Origin: Streptomyces albireticuli
GTDB taxonomy: Bacteria; Actinomycetota; Actinomycetes; Streptomycetales; Streptomycetaceae
NCBI RefSeq assembly: GCF_021228125.1
Contig: NZ_JAJQQS010000007.1
Coordinates: 62,001 to 126,000 of the forward strand
Length of the DNA stretch: 64,000 nucleotides
Direction of reading: 5' to 3'
Both the position numbers and the translations under genes were made by a program. How positions within the stretch are numbered: the stretch's first letter is position 1; every line of letters starts with the position of its first letter. The notes under the pieces were generated by a model that searched no databases, had not been told where the DNA came from, and saw nothing but the letters and a program-made list of their open reading frames with translations. This document shows positions 8,875 to 18,546 of this stretch, piece by piece.

Positions 8875-10236
8875 TCACCAGTCGCCGCCTCCGAACCCTC
8901 CGCCCCCGCCGTCGCCGAACCCTCCGCCGTCTCCCCAGCCGCCCCCGCCGAAGTCGTCCGTGTTGAAGTCCGACCCCGTGTAGTCCCCGCCCTCCGGGCC
9001 GCCCGCCTCGGGCGAGGCCGCGTAGGCCGGGCCGGTGAGCATGCCGCCCAGCATCGTGCCCACGAGCAGGCCGGGCAGCAGCCCGCCGCCGAAGTAGCCG
9101 CCGGCCCAGGGGGCGTAGGCGGGCCCGGCGTTCCAGTACGGCTGCGGGCCGTCCGGGGTCGTCACCGTGCGGGACGCCGGCTCCTCGCCGGCGGCCACCT
9201 TGGCGGCGTCGGCCGCGCACGCCGGTACGGTCCGGACCGCCGCGCCCGGGGGCGCCCATTCCACGTCCCGGACGGACGGGCCGTGCCGCGGGTCGAAGAA
9301 GCACGGCACGCGGCGCTCGGGCAGCGGGGCCCCGGTGCGGCGGGCGGCGAGGGTGGCCAGGGCGAAACGGCCCTTGTCGAGCGTTTCGGTCACGGCCGTC
9401 ACATCGGCCGGCACCTTCGCCGCGGCCATCTTGGCCTTGGCCTCCTCATAGGCGTCGAGCGCCGTCTCGTAGTCCTTCCGCATGACGTCGTCGGCGCCGG
9501 CCTCGGAGGGGGAGAAGTCGAGCCGGTCGAGCTCCTCGCCGAAGGCGGTGATGTCCTCGTCGACGACGACGCGGAGGGCGTCGAGCTCGGCGCGCTCGCG
9601 CTCCTCCCGGCGCTTGCGGTTGCGCCGGTAGAGGGCGTACGCGCCCGCGCCGCCCGCGACGACGATCGCGCCACCGGTGATCAGGCCGGTCGCCGAGACC
9701 CCGGAGTCCGAGTCGCCCCAGGAGCTGGGCTCACGGCCCTTGGCCTGCCGGTCGGCCTGCTCGACGAAGCTGTTGAGCTGCGTCTTCGCGTCGCCGCCGG
9801 ACCGCTGCACGGAGCCGGTGAGGTTCCGCACGGCGGCCACCGGCATCACCTTGCGGTCGGCGTGGGCGTTGAACTCGGTGCCGCGGTGGATGACGTAAAC
9901 ACCGGCGATCCCGACCTTGGTACGCAGGTCCTGGAAGACCGTCGCCTTGGGGTAGTCGTCGGTGGCGGGCAGGACGGCCACGAAGACCGGCTTCCCGGCG
10001 TCCCTGATCTTCTTCGCCAACGCCTCGGCGTCGGCGGCCGGAAGCTGGGCGGCGGCCCGGGGGTCGACGTAGACGGGTCCCTTCTTGAGCACTTCGGCCG
10101 CGGCGTCGAGGCCGGTGGCGGTGGTGCTGGGGTCGGCGTGTGCGGCGGGGGCGGTGAACGCCGCGCCGGCCAACGCGATCAGGGCGGCGATCAGGACCAG
10201 CAGCGGCCTGGGCAGCGCCCGGTGGGTGGCGGACAT
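8875..10236 (-). CDS. TPM-domain membrane protein with Gly-rich tail
   Basis: 453 residues. A signal peptide at the N-terminus ends near [13 protein letters not shown]-like domain follows (about 45-170), then a transmembrane helix around [18 protein letters not shown] and a charged, possibly coiled segment [14 protein letters not shown]. The C-terminus is nearly all Gly, Asp, Phe and Trp. The layout resembles YgcG-type TPM proteins, which are envelope proteins of uncertain role. The ATG at 10236 has GAGGAG seven bases upstream. It is downstream of, and co-directional with, the LCP gene. Confidence 0.8.
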   Translation of the reverse strand: MSATHRALPRPLLVLIAALIALAGAAFTAPAAHADPSTTATGLDAAAEVLKKGPVYVDPRAAAQLPAADAEALAKKIRDAGKPVFVAVLPATDDYPKATVFQDLRTKVGIAGVYVIHRGTEFNAHADRKVMPVAAVRNLTGSVQRSGGDAKTQLNSFVEQADRQAKGREPSSWGDSDSGVSATGLITGGAIVVAGGAGAYALYRRNRKRREERERAELDALRVVVDEDITAFGEELDRLDFSPSEAGADDVMRKDYETALDAYEEAKAKMAAAKVPADVTAVTETLDKGRFALATLAARRTGAPLPERRVPCFFDPRHGPSVRDVEWAPPGAAVRTVPACAADAAKVAAGEEPASRTVTTPDGPQPYWNAGPAYAPWAGGYFGGGLLPGLLVGTMLGGMLTGPAYAASPEAGGPEGGDYTGSDFNTDDFGGGGWGDGGGFGDGGGGGFGGGDW

Positions 10237-10413
10237 GGCGTCGCTCCTCGGAAAGGGACTGCGCGGCACGGGGCCGCGCGGCAGACGGCTGCTCGACGAA
10301 CGGATCAACGGACTCTCACTCTGCGCTTACCACGAAAACGGATCAATCAGGCACGGTGTTCCCCTGCCCGGCCGGGGCGTGCCCATGTCCCCCGGCCGTA
10401 CGGCGGCACGCGC

Positions 10414-11982
10414 TCAGCCGTACGAGAGGTCGGCGCAGGGGTCGTCGTCCGCCGACCGGGCCTGTTCCTTCGGCTCCGGGGAGGAGGCGCCGGACGGGGC
10501 GGCGGAGGACTCCGCGCCCGGAGCGGACCCTGGAGCGGCCCCCGGGCCGGCACCCGGGCCGGCATCAGGGCCGGACGACGAGGAGGAGGACGCGGCGGCG
10601 TAGTCCCGCCCGAGGGTGACGGAGATGCCGTCCGCCGCGTCGCCCCGGACGTACGCGCCCGGGAACATCCGGGTGAGGGCCCGGGCGCGGCCCGCCTGGC
10701 CGGGGCCGAAGGTGATCACGGTGGTCGCCTGGTCGCGATCGGTCGCCGTGCTGGTGCCCGTCACGGTGAAGCCGCGCTCCTGGAGGGCCGCGGCGGCGCG
10801 GGCGGCGAGGCCGGTGACGGTGGTGCCGTTGGCGACGGAGATCCGCGTCCCGTCGCCCTTGACCGGCGCGGCGGCGTCCGCCTGGGCGGCCCCGCCACCG
10901 GTGCCGCCACCGGCCCCGCCCGTACCACCACCGGAGCCGCTCCCCTTCCCTGTCGCGTCCTGGCCGTCGATGGTGCGGTCGGCCTTGAGGGAGGCCCACA
11001 GCGCGTCGGCGTCGGGCTGGACGATGTCGACGCGGTCCCCGGCGTAACGCCAGGGGACGGTGATGAACTTGATGTCGTGCAGATCGATGTGTTTGAGGGA
11101 CATCGCGAAGGAGAGCAGCTTGTCGGCCGTGCCGAGGCCGGGGTCGACCGTCATCGACTTGGTGGCCGCGTCGGCCAGCGGCAGCAGGGTCGTCGGGTTG
11201 AAGCCCTGCGACCGCACCTTCTTGATCATGCTGGCGACGAACGCCTGCTGCCGCCGGATGCGGCCGATGTCGGAGCCGTCGCCGATGCCGTGGCGCACAC
11301 GCACATAGTCCAGCGCCTTCTGGCCCGAGACGTTCTGCTGCCCCTTGCGGAAGAGGAGGTCGCCACGGGCGCCGAGGTGGGGGTTGAGGTCGCCCGCGTA
11401 GACGTCCTTGGGCACGCACACCTGGACGCCGCCGACGGCGGAGGTCATCGCGGAGAAGCCCTCGAAGTCGACGACGACCGTGTGGTCCACCCGCAGCCCG
11501 GTGAGCTTCTCGACGGTGTTCTGGGTGCAGGCCGGGTTGCCCTTGGCCGACTCCCCGACGGAGAAGGCGGAATTGAACATCGCCCGGGTGCGCGGGGCCG
11601 TCCAGGTGCCGTCGGGCAGCCGGCAGGGCGGGATGTCCACGAGGGTGTCGCGGGGGATGGAGACGCCGACGGCGTGCTTGCGGTCGCCGTAGACGTGCAG
11701 CAGGAGCGCGGTGTCCGAGCGGCCCACGTCCCCCTCGCCGCCGCCCAGCCCGCTGTTCCCGCCGGAGCGCGAGTCCGAGCCGATGACCAGGACGTTCTGC
11801 CCGGCGGCACCGGCGCCGGGGCGGTCGTCGGAAAGGCCGTCCGCGTCAAAGGTGCTGATGTTGCCGTTGAGCTTGAGGTAGACCCAGCCGGCCCCGGTGG
11901 TCAGCAGCACCAGCAACGCCAGCACGACGACGGCCGGGATCCGCATCCGCCCGGATCCGCGCTTCCCTCGGGTGCCAGTCAT
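10414..11982 (-). CDS. LytR-CpsA-Psr (LCP) family cell-wall glycopolymer ligase
   Basis: 522 residues. One N-terminal transmembrane helix is followed by the LCP catalytic domain: [28 protein letters not shown] and [20 protein letters not shown] contain the conserved Asp and Arg residues that hold the pyrophosphate of the polyprenyl substrate. After a Gly-rich linker a LytR_C domain begins near [13 protein letters not shown], and the tail is Ser/Pro/Gly-rich. LCP enzymes attach teichoic or other glycopolymers to peptidoglycan outside the membrane. Confidence 0.92.
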   Translation of the reverse strand: MTGTRGKRGSGRMRIPAVVVLALLVLLTTGAGWVYLKLNGNISTFDADGLSDDRPGAGAAGQNVLVIGSDSRSGGNSGLGGGEGDVGRSDTALLLHVYGDRKHAVGVSIPRDTLVDIPPCRLPDGTWTAPRTRAMFNSAFSVGESAKGNPACTQNTVEKLTGLRVDHTVVVDFEGFSAMTSAVGGVQVCVPKDVYAGDLNPHLGARGDLLFRKGQQNVSGQKALDYVRVRHGIGDGSDIGRIRRQQAFVASMIKKVRSQGFNPTTLLPLADAATKSMTVDPGLGTADKLLSFAMSLKHIDLHDIKFITVPWRYAGDRVDIVQPDADALWASLKADRTIDGQDATGKGSGSGGGTGGAGGGTGGGAAQADAAAPVKGDGTRISVANGTTVTGLAARAAAALQERGFTVTGTSTATDRDQATTVITFGPGQAGRARALTRMFPGAYVRGDAADGISVTLGRDYAAASSSSSSGPDAGPGAGPGAAPGSAPGAESSAAPSGASSPEPKEQARSADDDPCADLSYG

Positions 11983-12173
11983 CTACGAGCCCTCATCCAC
12001 TCCCCCGGTGCTACCCGGCGCTCCCCCGGCACGTGCCCTGTCGTCCGGATAGACGGCCGGGAGGCCACTTTGGTTGTCCAGTTGCGCAATCTGGCAAGTA
12101 TGGTGAACGGGTACCCCGCCACCGTCCGGCGTCACCACCCGGCACCGCTGAACCGAAGAGAGGTGCGGCCCCC

Positions 12174-12434
12174 ATGCTGCGCAACGCCCTGGAGCCCTGG
12201 CACATCCTCGTGGTCGTACTCGTCCTGGTCGTCCTGTTCGGGTCCAAGAAACTGCCGGACACCGCCCGGTCGCTGGGCAAGTCGATGCGCATCCTCAAGA
12301 GCGAGGCCAAGGCGCTGAAGACGGACGACGCCACGGCGACGGTCACCACCCCGGCGACCGCGGCCCCCGCCACGACCCCCGCCGCGCCCTCTCCCGCGCC
12401 CTCTCCCGCGCCCCCCGCCGACAGCCCGCGGTGA
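12174..12434 (+). CDS. tatA: Sec-independent translocase component TatA (paralogue)
   Basis: 86 residues. A short N-terminus, a hydrophobic helix [20 protein letters not shown], then the amphipathic helix [18 protein letters not shown] are diagnostic of TatA/TatE. The tail is Ala/Pro-rich. AGAGAGG lies upstream. No tatB or tatC is nearby, so this is probably a second tatA copy. Its stop codon lies inside the PHO-like box of the alkaline phosphatase gene that follows. Confidence 0.88.
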   Translation: MLRNALEPWHILVVVLVLVVLFGSKKLPDTARSLGKSMRILKSEAKALKTDDATATVTTPATAAPATTPAAPSPAPSPAPPADSPR

Positions 12435-12473
12435 CCTCAGCGTCACCTGGACGTCCCCCGCGGTACACCCTCC
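12431..12473 (+). promoter_or_regulatory. candidate PHO box (PhoP direct-repeat operator)
   Basis: Four consecutive units spaced 11, 11 and 10 bp start with GTGACCTC, GTCACCTG, GTCCCCCG and GTACACCC. Streptomyces PhoP binds tandem 11-bp repeats of the GTTCACC type. The box lies 55-100 bp upstream of an alkaline phosphatase gene, the classic PhoP target, which supports the call. Confidence 0.6.
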
Positions 12474-12528
12474 CCTGGTGAGCTTCGTGCGGCCGGGCAT
12501 CCCGCCCGGGCTCTGAGGAGGAAACACC

Positions 12529-13908
12529 ATGGGTTCTCGTCCGTACCGGCGCCGTCTCGCCTGGGGTGCCGCCGCGCTGCTCGCCGCCGGGGTCGCGGTA
12601 CCGGCCGCGTACGCCGCGTCGGACTCGGGCGACGCGTCCGGCCAGGGGGCGCCCGCCGCGCTGAGCGCGGGCCACGGCGCCAAGAAGGCCAAGAACGTCA
12701 TCCTGCTCATCGGTGACGGCATGGGCGACTCGGAGATCACCCTGGCCCGTGACTACACCGTGGGCGCGGCGGGCCGCCTGAACATGGACAAGTTCCCGCT
12801 CACCGGCTCGTACACCACGTACTCCGTCGACAAGAACGGCAAGCCGGACTACGTGACCGACTCCGCCGCCAGCGGCACCGGCTGGGCGACCGGGCAGAAG
12901 ACCGTCAACGGCCGGATATCCAAGACGCCGGGCACCGACAAGCCGATGACGACGATCCTGGAGCTGGCCCAGCGCAACGGCCTGGCGACCGGCAGCGTCA
13001 CCACCGCCGAGCTCACCGACGCCACCCCGGCCGTGCTCGCCTCGCACGCCACCGACCGCAGCTGCGCGGGCCCGGCCGACATGAAGGCGTGCCCGTCCGA
13101 CACGGTCGCCAAGGGCGGCCCGGGCTCGATCGCCGAGCAGAGCGTGAACCACAAGGTCGACGTCCTGCTGGGCGGCGGCAAGGCGCGCTTCGACCAGAAG
13201 ATCACCGAGGGCCGGTTCAAGGGCGGCACCGTCACCCAGCAGGCCGAGAAGCTCGGCTACCAGGTGGTGACCGATGACAAGGGCCTGAAGAACGCCCGGC
13301 CCGGCAAGCCCGTCCTCGGCCTCTTCGCCGACGGCAACGTCCCCGTCGAGTGGACGGGCAAGGCCGCCGCGCAGGGCGGCACCGAACCGCAGCGCTGTGT
13401 GACGAGCAACCCGGAGCGCAAGGCGGGCACGCCGAGCCTGGACGACCAGACCCGCAAGGCCCTCCAGCTGCTGGAGGCCAAGCAGAAGGGGTCCGGAAAG
13501 GGATTCTTCCTCCAGGTCGAGGGCGCCTCGATCGACAAGCGCGACCACGCCGCCGACCCCTGCGGTCAGATCGGCGAGACCGCGGCCCTGGACCGGGCGG
13601 TGAAGGTGGCCCGCGCGTACGCCGCCGCCCACCCCGACACGCTCGTGATCACCACCGCCGACCACGCCCACACCAGCCAGATCGTCCCGCTGGAGGCGAC
13701 CCCGCCCGGTCTGTCCTCGACCCTTGTGACGAACGAGGGCGGGCGGCTGAAGGTGAACTACTCCACCAACACCCCGGGCAAGGCGCAGGAGCACACCGGC
13801 ACCCAGGTGCGCATCGCGGCGCAGGGCCCGCAGGCGGAGCGGGTCCTCGGCGTCACCGACCAGACGCAGCTCTTCACCACCATCCGCTCGGCGCTCACCC
13901 TGCGCTGA
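12529..13908 (+). CDS. phoA: alkaline phosphatase (PhoA family), secreted
   Basis: 459 residues. The N-terminus RPYRRRLAWGAAALLAAG is an Arg-rich signal sequence ending near AAYAAS; it could be Tat or Sec. Metal and catalytic sites are seen as ILLIGDGMGDSE (Asp metal ligand), VTDSAASGTGWATG (the Ser that is phosphorylated), GFFLQVEGASIDKRDHA and VITTADHAHTSQ. The enzyme releases phosphate from organic esters outside the cell. GAGGAGG precedes the ATG at good spacing. A PHO-like box upstream suggests induction by phosphate starvation. Confidence 0.93.
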   Translation: MGSRPYRRRLAWGAAALLAAGVAVPAAYAASDSGDASGQGAPAALSAGHGAKKAKNVILLIGDGMGDSEITLARDYTVGAAGRLNMDKFPLTGSYTTYSVDKNGKPDYVTDSAASGTGWATGQKTVNGRISKTPGTDKPMTTILELAQRNGLATGSVTTAELTDATPAVLASHATDRSCAGPADMKACPSDTVAKGGPGSIAEQSVNHKVDVLLGGGKARFDQKITEGRFKGGTVTQQAEKLGYQVVTDDKGLKNARPGKPVLGLFADGNVPVEWTGKAAAQGGTEPQRCVTSNPERKAGTPSLDDQTRKALQLLEAKQKGSGKGFFLQVEGASIDKRDHAADPCGQIGETAALDRAVKVARAYAAAHPDTLVITTADHAHTSQIVPLEATPPGLSSTLVTNEGGRLKVNYSTNTPGKAQEHTGTQVRIAAQGPQAERVLGVTDQTQLFTTIRSALTLR

Positions 13909-13972
13909 GTCCGGGCCGGGAGCGTCCCGGACCACGGCCCGAGGGGGGGCCGCGGGAGGAGCTGAGAAGGAG

Positions 13973-14001
13973 GGGCCCGGCCGCGCAGGACGGCCGGGCC
14001 C
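13973..14001 (+). terminator. hairpin terminator after phoA
   Basis: A perfect 11-bp stem GGGCCCGGCCG / CGGCCGGGCCC with a seven-base loop, followed by a T-containing stretch, 65 bp after the alkaline phosphatase stop. Confidence 0.75.
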
Positions 14002-14122
14002 TGAGGTTTGTGCCAGTTATCGGGCCTGAACATTGGCGGATCACATACCCCGTACGAACCGAGTACCGTCGAGACTGTTGGTTCCCGTACCAGCTTGCCC
14101 GCCCGCGCAGGAGGAACCGCCG

Positions 14123-15061
14123 ATGACCGGGTCCCGCGTACTCGCCCTCGGCCATTACCAGCCCGCCAGAGTGCTGACCAACGACGAGCTGGCCGCCATG
14201 GTGGACACCAGCGACGAGTGGATCCGCTCCCGCGTCGGCATCCGCACGCGCCGTATCGCCGAGCCGGACGAGACGGTCGCCTCGATGGCCGCCGAGGCCG
14301 CCGGCAAGGCCCTCGCCAACAGCGGCCTCGCGGCGGACGCCATCGACCTCGTCCTCGTCGCCACCTGCACGGCCGACGACCGCAGCCCGAACACGGCCGC
14401 GCGGGTCGCCGCCGCGCTGGGGCTGGGCGCGCCCGCCACGATGGACGTCAACGTCGTCTGCTCCGGCTTCACCCACGCGCTGGCCTCCGCCGACCACGCC
14501 ATCCGGGCCGGTGCCGCGAGGAACGCGCTGGTCATCGGCGTGGAGAAGTTCACCTCGGTCGCCGACTGGACCGACCGCACCACCTGTGTCCTGGTGGGCG
14601 ACGGCGCGGGCGCCGCCGTGGTCACGGCCTCGGACGAGCCGGGCATCGGCCCGGTCGTGTGGGGCTCGGTGCCCGGTATGGGCCACGCCGTCCGGATCGA
14701 GGGCAGCCCGTCCCGCTTCGCCCAGGAGGGCCAGTCCGTCTACCGCTGGGCCACGACCCAGCTCCCGCCGATCGCCCGCCAGGTCTGCGAGCGGGCCGGG
14801 GTCGAGCCGGAGGAGCTGGCGGCGGTCGTCCTGCACCAGGCGAACCTGCGGATCATCGAGCCGGTGGCGCGCAAGCTGGGGGCGGTCAACGCGATCGTCG
14901 CGACGGACGTGACGGAGTCGGGCAACACGTCGGCGGCGAGCATCCCGCTGGCGCTGTCGAAGCTGGTCGCCCGCGGGGAGGTCCCGCACGGCGCGCCGGT
15001 GCTGCTGTTCGGCTTCGGTGGCAACCTGTCGTACGCGGGCCAGGTCATCCGCTGCCCGTAG
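14123..15061 (+). CDS. beta-ketoacyl-ACP synthase III (KAS III) family protein
   Basis: 312 residues with the thiolase fold. The catalytic Cys is in NVVCSGF (about 113), the His in LHQANLR and the Asn in ESGNTSAAS, so the full Cys-His-Asn triad is present. KAS III joins an acyl-CoA to malonyl-ACP to start fatty acid or polyketide chains. The gene is alone, not in a fab cluster, so it may be a paralogue of fabH with another starter specificity. The ATG at 14123 has AGGAGG eight bases upstream and fits the family N-terminus. Confidence 0.9.
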   Translation: MTGSRVLALGHYQPARVLTNDELAAMVDTSDEWIRSRVGIRTRRIAEPDETVASMAAEAAGKALANSGLAADAIDLVLVATCTADDRSPNTAARVAAALGLGAPATMDVNVVCSGFTHALASADHAIRAGAARNALVIGVEKFTSVADWTDRTTCVLVGDGAGAAVVTASDEPGIGPVVWGSVPGMGHAVRIEGSPSRFAQEGQSVYRWATTQLPPIARQVCERAGVEPEELAAVVLHQANLRIIEPVARKLGAVNAIVATDVTESGNTSAASIPLALSKLVARGEVPHGAPVLLFGFGGNLSYAGQVIRCP

Positions 15062-15081
15062 GGGGCCGACGGGTGCCCGGA

Positions 15082-15165
15082 GGTACGAGGGGGGCCAGCC
15101 CCGCCACGCGGCGGAGCCGCACATCGGATACAGCGGGAAGGGGCGGGGCCGGGGAAACCCGCCTA
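15082..15165. repeat. composite intergenic repeat, partial copy C
   Basis: It contains the CGCCACGCGGCGGAGCCGCA inverted-repeat module also present in copies D and F, plus the GGAAGGGGCGGGG block. It lies between converging genes. Confidence 0.65.
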
Positions 15166-15384
15166 CGGCGACTCCCGCAGGTACAACGCCCCGCACGAGT
15201 GACAGATCGGCACCCCGCCCTTCCCCCAGTCGTCCGCGGAGCGCGTCGCCGCCGCGGGCGAAAGCTCCCGCCCGCACATCCCGGTCGTCCCGGCCTCTCG
15301 GACGACGTGCCACGTCTTGACGACCGCGTCCGCGTCCTCCGGCGAGAACCCGTCCGCGTACTCCGCGCGAAGCTCGTGCTCCAT
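15163..15384 (-). CDS. small conserved protein with Cys motif
   Basis: 73 residues with two Cys clusters, GMCGREL and ICHSCGALY, which may form a small zinc site. No family with known function is recognised. GAGGAGG precedes the ATG at 15384 at proper spacing, which makes it a likely real gene despite its size. It is followed by the glutaminase gene's 3' end region on the same strand. Confidence 0.65.
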   Translation of the reverse strand: MEHELRAEYADGFSPEDADAVVKTWHVVREAGTTGMCGRELSPAAATRSADDWGKGGVPICHSCGALYLRESP

Positions 15385-15445
15385 GAGGCACCTCCTCGTC
15401 CACGATGGGGGACGGCGCGGTACCGCGCCACCGCACGGGGAGCGG

Positions 15446-16357
15446 TCAGAACACCGACCAGCCCGTCAGCGTCGTGAAGTGGTCCAGGGCGGCCACGCCC
15501 GCCACCGAGTTCCCCCGGGTGTCCAGGCCGGGGCTCCACACGCACAGCGTGCAGCGGCCCGGTATGACGGCGACGATGCCGCCGCCCACACCGCTCTTGC
15601 CCGGCAGGCCGACCCGGTAGGCGAAGTCGCCGGCGGCGTCGTACGTACCGCAGGTGAGCATGACCGCGTTGATCTGCTTGGCCTCGCGGCGCGGGAGCAG
15701 GCGGGTGCCGTCGGCGCGCAGGCCGTGGCGGGCCAGGAAGCCGCCGGCCAGGGCCAGGTCGCGGCAGCTCATCTCGATGGAGCACTGCCAGAAGTAGTGC
15801 TCCAGGACCGTGGGGACGGGGTTGTCGAGATTGCCGTAGCTGGCCATGAAGTGGGCCAGGGCGGCGTTGCGGTCGCCGTGCTCGGTCTCGGAGGCCGCGA
15901 CGGCCGGGTCGAAGGAGACGTCCGGGTTGCCGCTCTCCGCGCGCAGGAACTCCAGCATGGTGGTGCTGGCGTCGCCGGTCAGGGTCTGGAGCCGGTCGGT
16001 GACGACGAGGGCGCCCGCGTTGATGAAGGGGTTGCGGGGGATGCCGTTCTCGTATTCGAGTTGCACCAGGGAGTTGAAGGGATTTCCGGACGGTTCTGTC
16101 CCGACCCGCTCCCAGATCCTCCCGCCCCCTTCCGCGAGGACGAGCGCGAGGCTGAACGCCTTGGAGATCGACTGCACGGAGAACGGGTGTTCCCAGTCGC
16201 CCACGCCGTACACCCCGCCGTCGATGTCGACGACGGCCATCCCGAAGCGGCCCGTGTCCACCCCGGCCAGGGCGGGGATGTAATCGGCCACCTGGCCACG
16301 GCCCACCAGCGGGCGCGCGAACGCGGCGACCTCTTCGAGAACGGCCTGGTAGTCCAC
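15446..16357 (-). CDS. glsA: glutaminase (serine-dependent, beta-lactamase fold)
   Basis: 303 residues, the usual size for bacterial glutaminases. The SxxK catalytic pair is in QSISKAFS (Ser63, Lys66). Also conserved are NPFNSLVQLEYENGIPRNPF, INAGALVVTD and the Ser-Gly loop GLPGKSGVGGGIVAV. It hydrolyses glutamine to glutamate and ammonia. The GTG at 16357 gives a standard N-terminus (VDYQAVLEEV); upstream in-frame codons only add basic, non-conserved residues. It is divergent from an amidase gene. Confidence 0.93.
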   Translation of the reverse strand: MDYQAVLEEVAAFARPLVGRGQVADYIPALAGVDTGRFGMAVVDIDGGVYGVGDWEHPFSVQSISKAFSLALVLAEGGGRIWERVGTEPSGNPFNSLVQLEYENGIPRNPFINAGALVVTDRLQTLTGDASTTMLEFLRAESGNPDVSFDPAVAASETEHGDRNAALAHFMASYGNLDNPVPTVLEHYFWQCSIEMSCRDLALAGGFLARHGLRADGTRLLPRREAKQINAVMLTCGTYDAAGDFAYRVGLPGKSGVGGGIVAVIPGRCTLCVWSPGLDTRGNSVAGVAALDHFTTLTGWSVF

Positions 16358-16521
16358 TGTCCGAGTCTCGCGCTTCCGTGTCGACGATGGGATTTTCGGC
16401 CGGAGGCCGGATCGGCTCGCACGATATCCGAACGCCCGGCCCACCTGCGAACTTTTGGGTAGAAGGGGGTCATTCGGCTTACGCGTCCGGCGTACGTCAT
16501 ACGCATTGCAAGGAGGGCGGC

Positions 16522-17112
16522 ATGGCCCCACCCATGTCCGCGAACGAGTTCCTCGCCGCGCTCAGACGCGAGGGCGCCACCGTCGTCGAGGTCGACGGAT
16601 GGCGTCGCCACAACCGGGCGGGCCACGGCGCCTGGGGCCCGGTGAACGGCGTCATGATCCACCACACGGCCTCCTCGGGCACCGACAGCAGCGTCCGCCT
16701 CTGCTGGAACGGCTACGACCGGCTGCCCGGCCCGCTCTGCCACGGGGTGATCGCCAAGGACGGCAGGATCCACCTCGTGGGCTGCGGGCGGACCAACCAC
16801 GCGGGCGCGGGCGACGGCGACGTCCTCCGGGCGGTGATCGCCGAGAAGCGGCTGCCACCGGTCCGCTGGGCGGACACCGACGGCAACGTCCACTTCTACG
16901 GCTTCGAGTGCGTCAACCTCGGCAACGGCGAGGACCCGTGGCCGGCCGAACAGCTGCTGGCCGCCGAGCAGGTCGCGGCCGCGATCTGCCGCTTCCACGG
17001 CTGGACCGAACGGTCCGTGATCGGCCATCTCGAATGGCGGCCGGGGAAGAGCGACCCGGTCGGCTTCTCCATGGAACGGCTGCGTGAGCGGATCCGCGAG
17101 CGTCTCAAGTGA
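16522..17112 (+). CDS. N-acetylmuramoyl-L-alanine amidase (Amidase_2/PGRP fold)
   Basis: 196 residues. The zinc ligands and catalytic residues are in VMIHHTAS and IGHLEWRPGKSDP, as in T7-lysozyme-type amidases that cut the bond between muramic acid and the stem peptide. No signal peptide is seen, so export would need another route or the enzyme may act in lysis. An AGGAGG site lies just before the ATG at 16522. It is separated by 22 bp from the PLP-enzyme gene and may be co-transcribed with it. Confidence 0.85.
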   Translation: MAPPMSANEFLAALRREGATVVEVDGWRRHNRAGHGAWGPVNGVMIHHTASSGTDSSVRLCWNGYDRLPGPLCHGVIAKDGRIHLVGCGRTNHAGAGDGDVLRAVIAEKRLPPVRWADTDGNVHFYGFECVNLGNGEDPWPAEQLLAAEQVAAAICRFHGWTERSVIGHLEWRPGKSDPVGFSMERLRERIRERLK

Positions 17113-17134
17113 CATCTCAAGTGACAATGGGCGG

Positions 17135-18100
17135 ATGACCAGCGACCTCCCCGCCGAGCGCGAGCCCGGCGCCGCCGGGCTCGCCGCGCTGCGGCCGCGG
17201 CTGCCGTCCCCGCTCGTGGAGCTGCCGGACGAGCGCTTCGCACGGCGCGGCGTACGGCTGCTGCTCAAGCGGGACGACCTGATACACCCGGACCTGCCGG
17301 GCAACAAATGGCGCAAGCTGGCGCCGAACCTGCGGGCCGCCGCCGCGTCCGGCCACAGCACGCTGCTGACCTTCGGCGGCGCGTACTCCAACCACCTGCG
17401 GGCCACCGCCGCCGCGGGCCGGCTGCTCGGCTTCGCGACGGTCGGCGTCGTCCGTGGCGACGAGCTGGCGGACCGGCCGCTCAACCCCTCGCTGGCGCGC
17501 TGCGCGGCGGACGGCATGCGGCTGCTCTTCGTCAGCCGCGCGGCCTACCGGCGCAAGACGGAGCCGGAGGTGCTGGCCGCCCTGCTCGCGGAGGCCGGCG
17601 GGCCCTGCTACGTCGTGCCCGAGGGCGGGTCCAACGCCGCCGCCGCGCGGGGCTGCGCGGAGCTCGGCCTCGAACTGCGCGGGATGGCGGACGTGGTGGG
17701 GGTGGCCTGCGGCACCGGCGGCACGCTCGCCGGACTCGCGGCCGGCCTCGGCGAGGGCCAGCGGGCGATCGGCTTCCCCGTCCTCAAGGGCGGCTTCCTG
17801 GGCCGGGAGATCGAACGCCTCCAGACCGAGGCGTTCGGCGGCCGGCGCGGCGACTGGCGGCTGGACGAGCGCTTCCACGCCGGCGGCTACGCCCGGACCA
17901 CCCCCGAGCTGGACGCCTTCGCGGACGACTTCACGGCCCGGCACGGGTTGCCGCTGGAACGGCTGTACGTGGCGAAGGCGCTGCACGGCCTGACGACGCT
18001 GGCGGAGGCGGGGGAGTTCGCGCGGGGGACGACCGTGGCGGCGGTGGTGACGGGGGCGGCGGATCCGGCGGAGACGGCGGAGACGGCGGAGACGGCATAG
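17135..18100 (+). CDS. PLP-dependent deaminase, ACC deaminase/D-cysteine desulfhydrase family
   Basis: 321 residues of the fold II PLP family. The Schiff-base Lys is in PGNKWRKL (about residue 52), the substrate loop is FGGAYSNHL and the phosphate-binding loop is ACGTGGTLAGLAAG. These fit 1-aminocyclopropane-1-carboxylate deaminase or D-cysteine desulfhydrase; the two cannot be told apart here. The C-terminus ends with a threefold AET repeat made by GGAGACGGC units. The ATG at 17135 is the first start with the normal family N-terminus. Confidence 0.87.
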   Translation: MTSDLPAEREPGAAGLAALRPRLPSPLVELPDERFARRGVRLLLKRDDLIHPDLPGNKWRKLAPNLRAAAASGHSTLLTFGGAYSNHLRATAAAGRLLGFATVGVVRGDELADRPLNPSLARCAADGMRLLFVSRAAYRRKTEPEVLAALLAEAGGPCYVVPEGGSNAAAARGCAELGLELRGMADVVGVACGTGGTLAGLAAGLGEGQRAIGFPVLKGGFLGREIERLQTEAFGGRRGDWRLDERFHAGGYARTTPELDAFADDFTARHGLPLERLYVAKALHGLTTLAEAGEFARGTTVAAVVTGAADPAETAETAETA

Positions 18101-18149
18101 ACCGCGCGGCGGCATAGACAGCGGGGCGGCATAGACAGCGGGGCGGACG

Positions 18150-18493
18150 CCTGCGGCAGGCTCTGCCCCCACCCCTCCCCTTCCCGCTGCGTCCGATGTG
18201 CGGCTCCGCCGCGTGGCGGGGGCAAGCCCCCGGGCCCCCTTCCGCGCTGACGCGCGGTGTCCTCAAACGCCGGACGGGCTGGATTTCGCTCCTGCCCGAG
18301 GGCGGCTTTCCCGTGTGCCAGAGGCTGCTCACCCGGATCAGAGGTGGTCTTCCTGCCCGGTTCCGGGCAACCATTCAGCCCGTCCGGGGGCACCTCCCAG
18401 CGGTAGCTGGGGGAGTTTGAGGACCGGGGTCCGGGGCGGAGCCCCGGTTCGGGAAGGGGCGGGTAGGGGACAAAGCCCCGCGCAGCGGCACCC
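18150..18493. repeat. composite intergenic repeat, copy D (double copy), with short tandem units before it
   Basis: Two opposed copies meet around 18250-18420: TCAAACGCCGGACGGGCTG on one side and CAGCCCGTCCGGGGG on the other, each flanked by the CCCGGGCC and GGAAGGGGCGGG blocks. The CCACGCGGCGGAGCC module of copies C and F is present in reverse. Just before it (18104-18147) GGCGGCATAGACAGCGGG is repeated. It fills the 446-bp gap between the converging PLP-enzyme and antiporter genes; no gene is seen in it. Confidence 0.75.
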
Positions 18494-18546
18494 GCACCCG
18501 CATCCCACCCGCACAGGCACAGGCACCCGCACCGGCACCCGCCCCC

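Noticed and set aside
8335-12318. Very long forward frame of 1327 codons with Ser-Asp repeats
   Set aside because: It uses a TTG start without a ribosome site and runs antisense through the TPM and LCP genes, which have clear domains. GC-rich DNA creates such frames.
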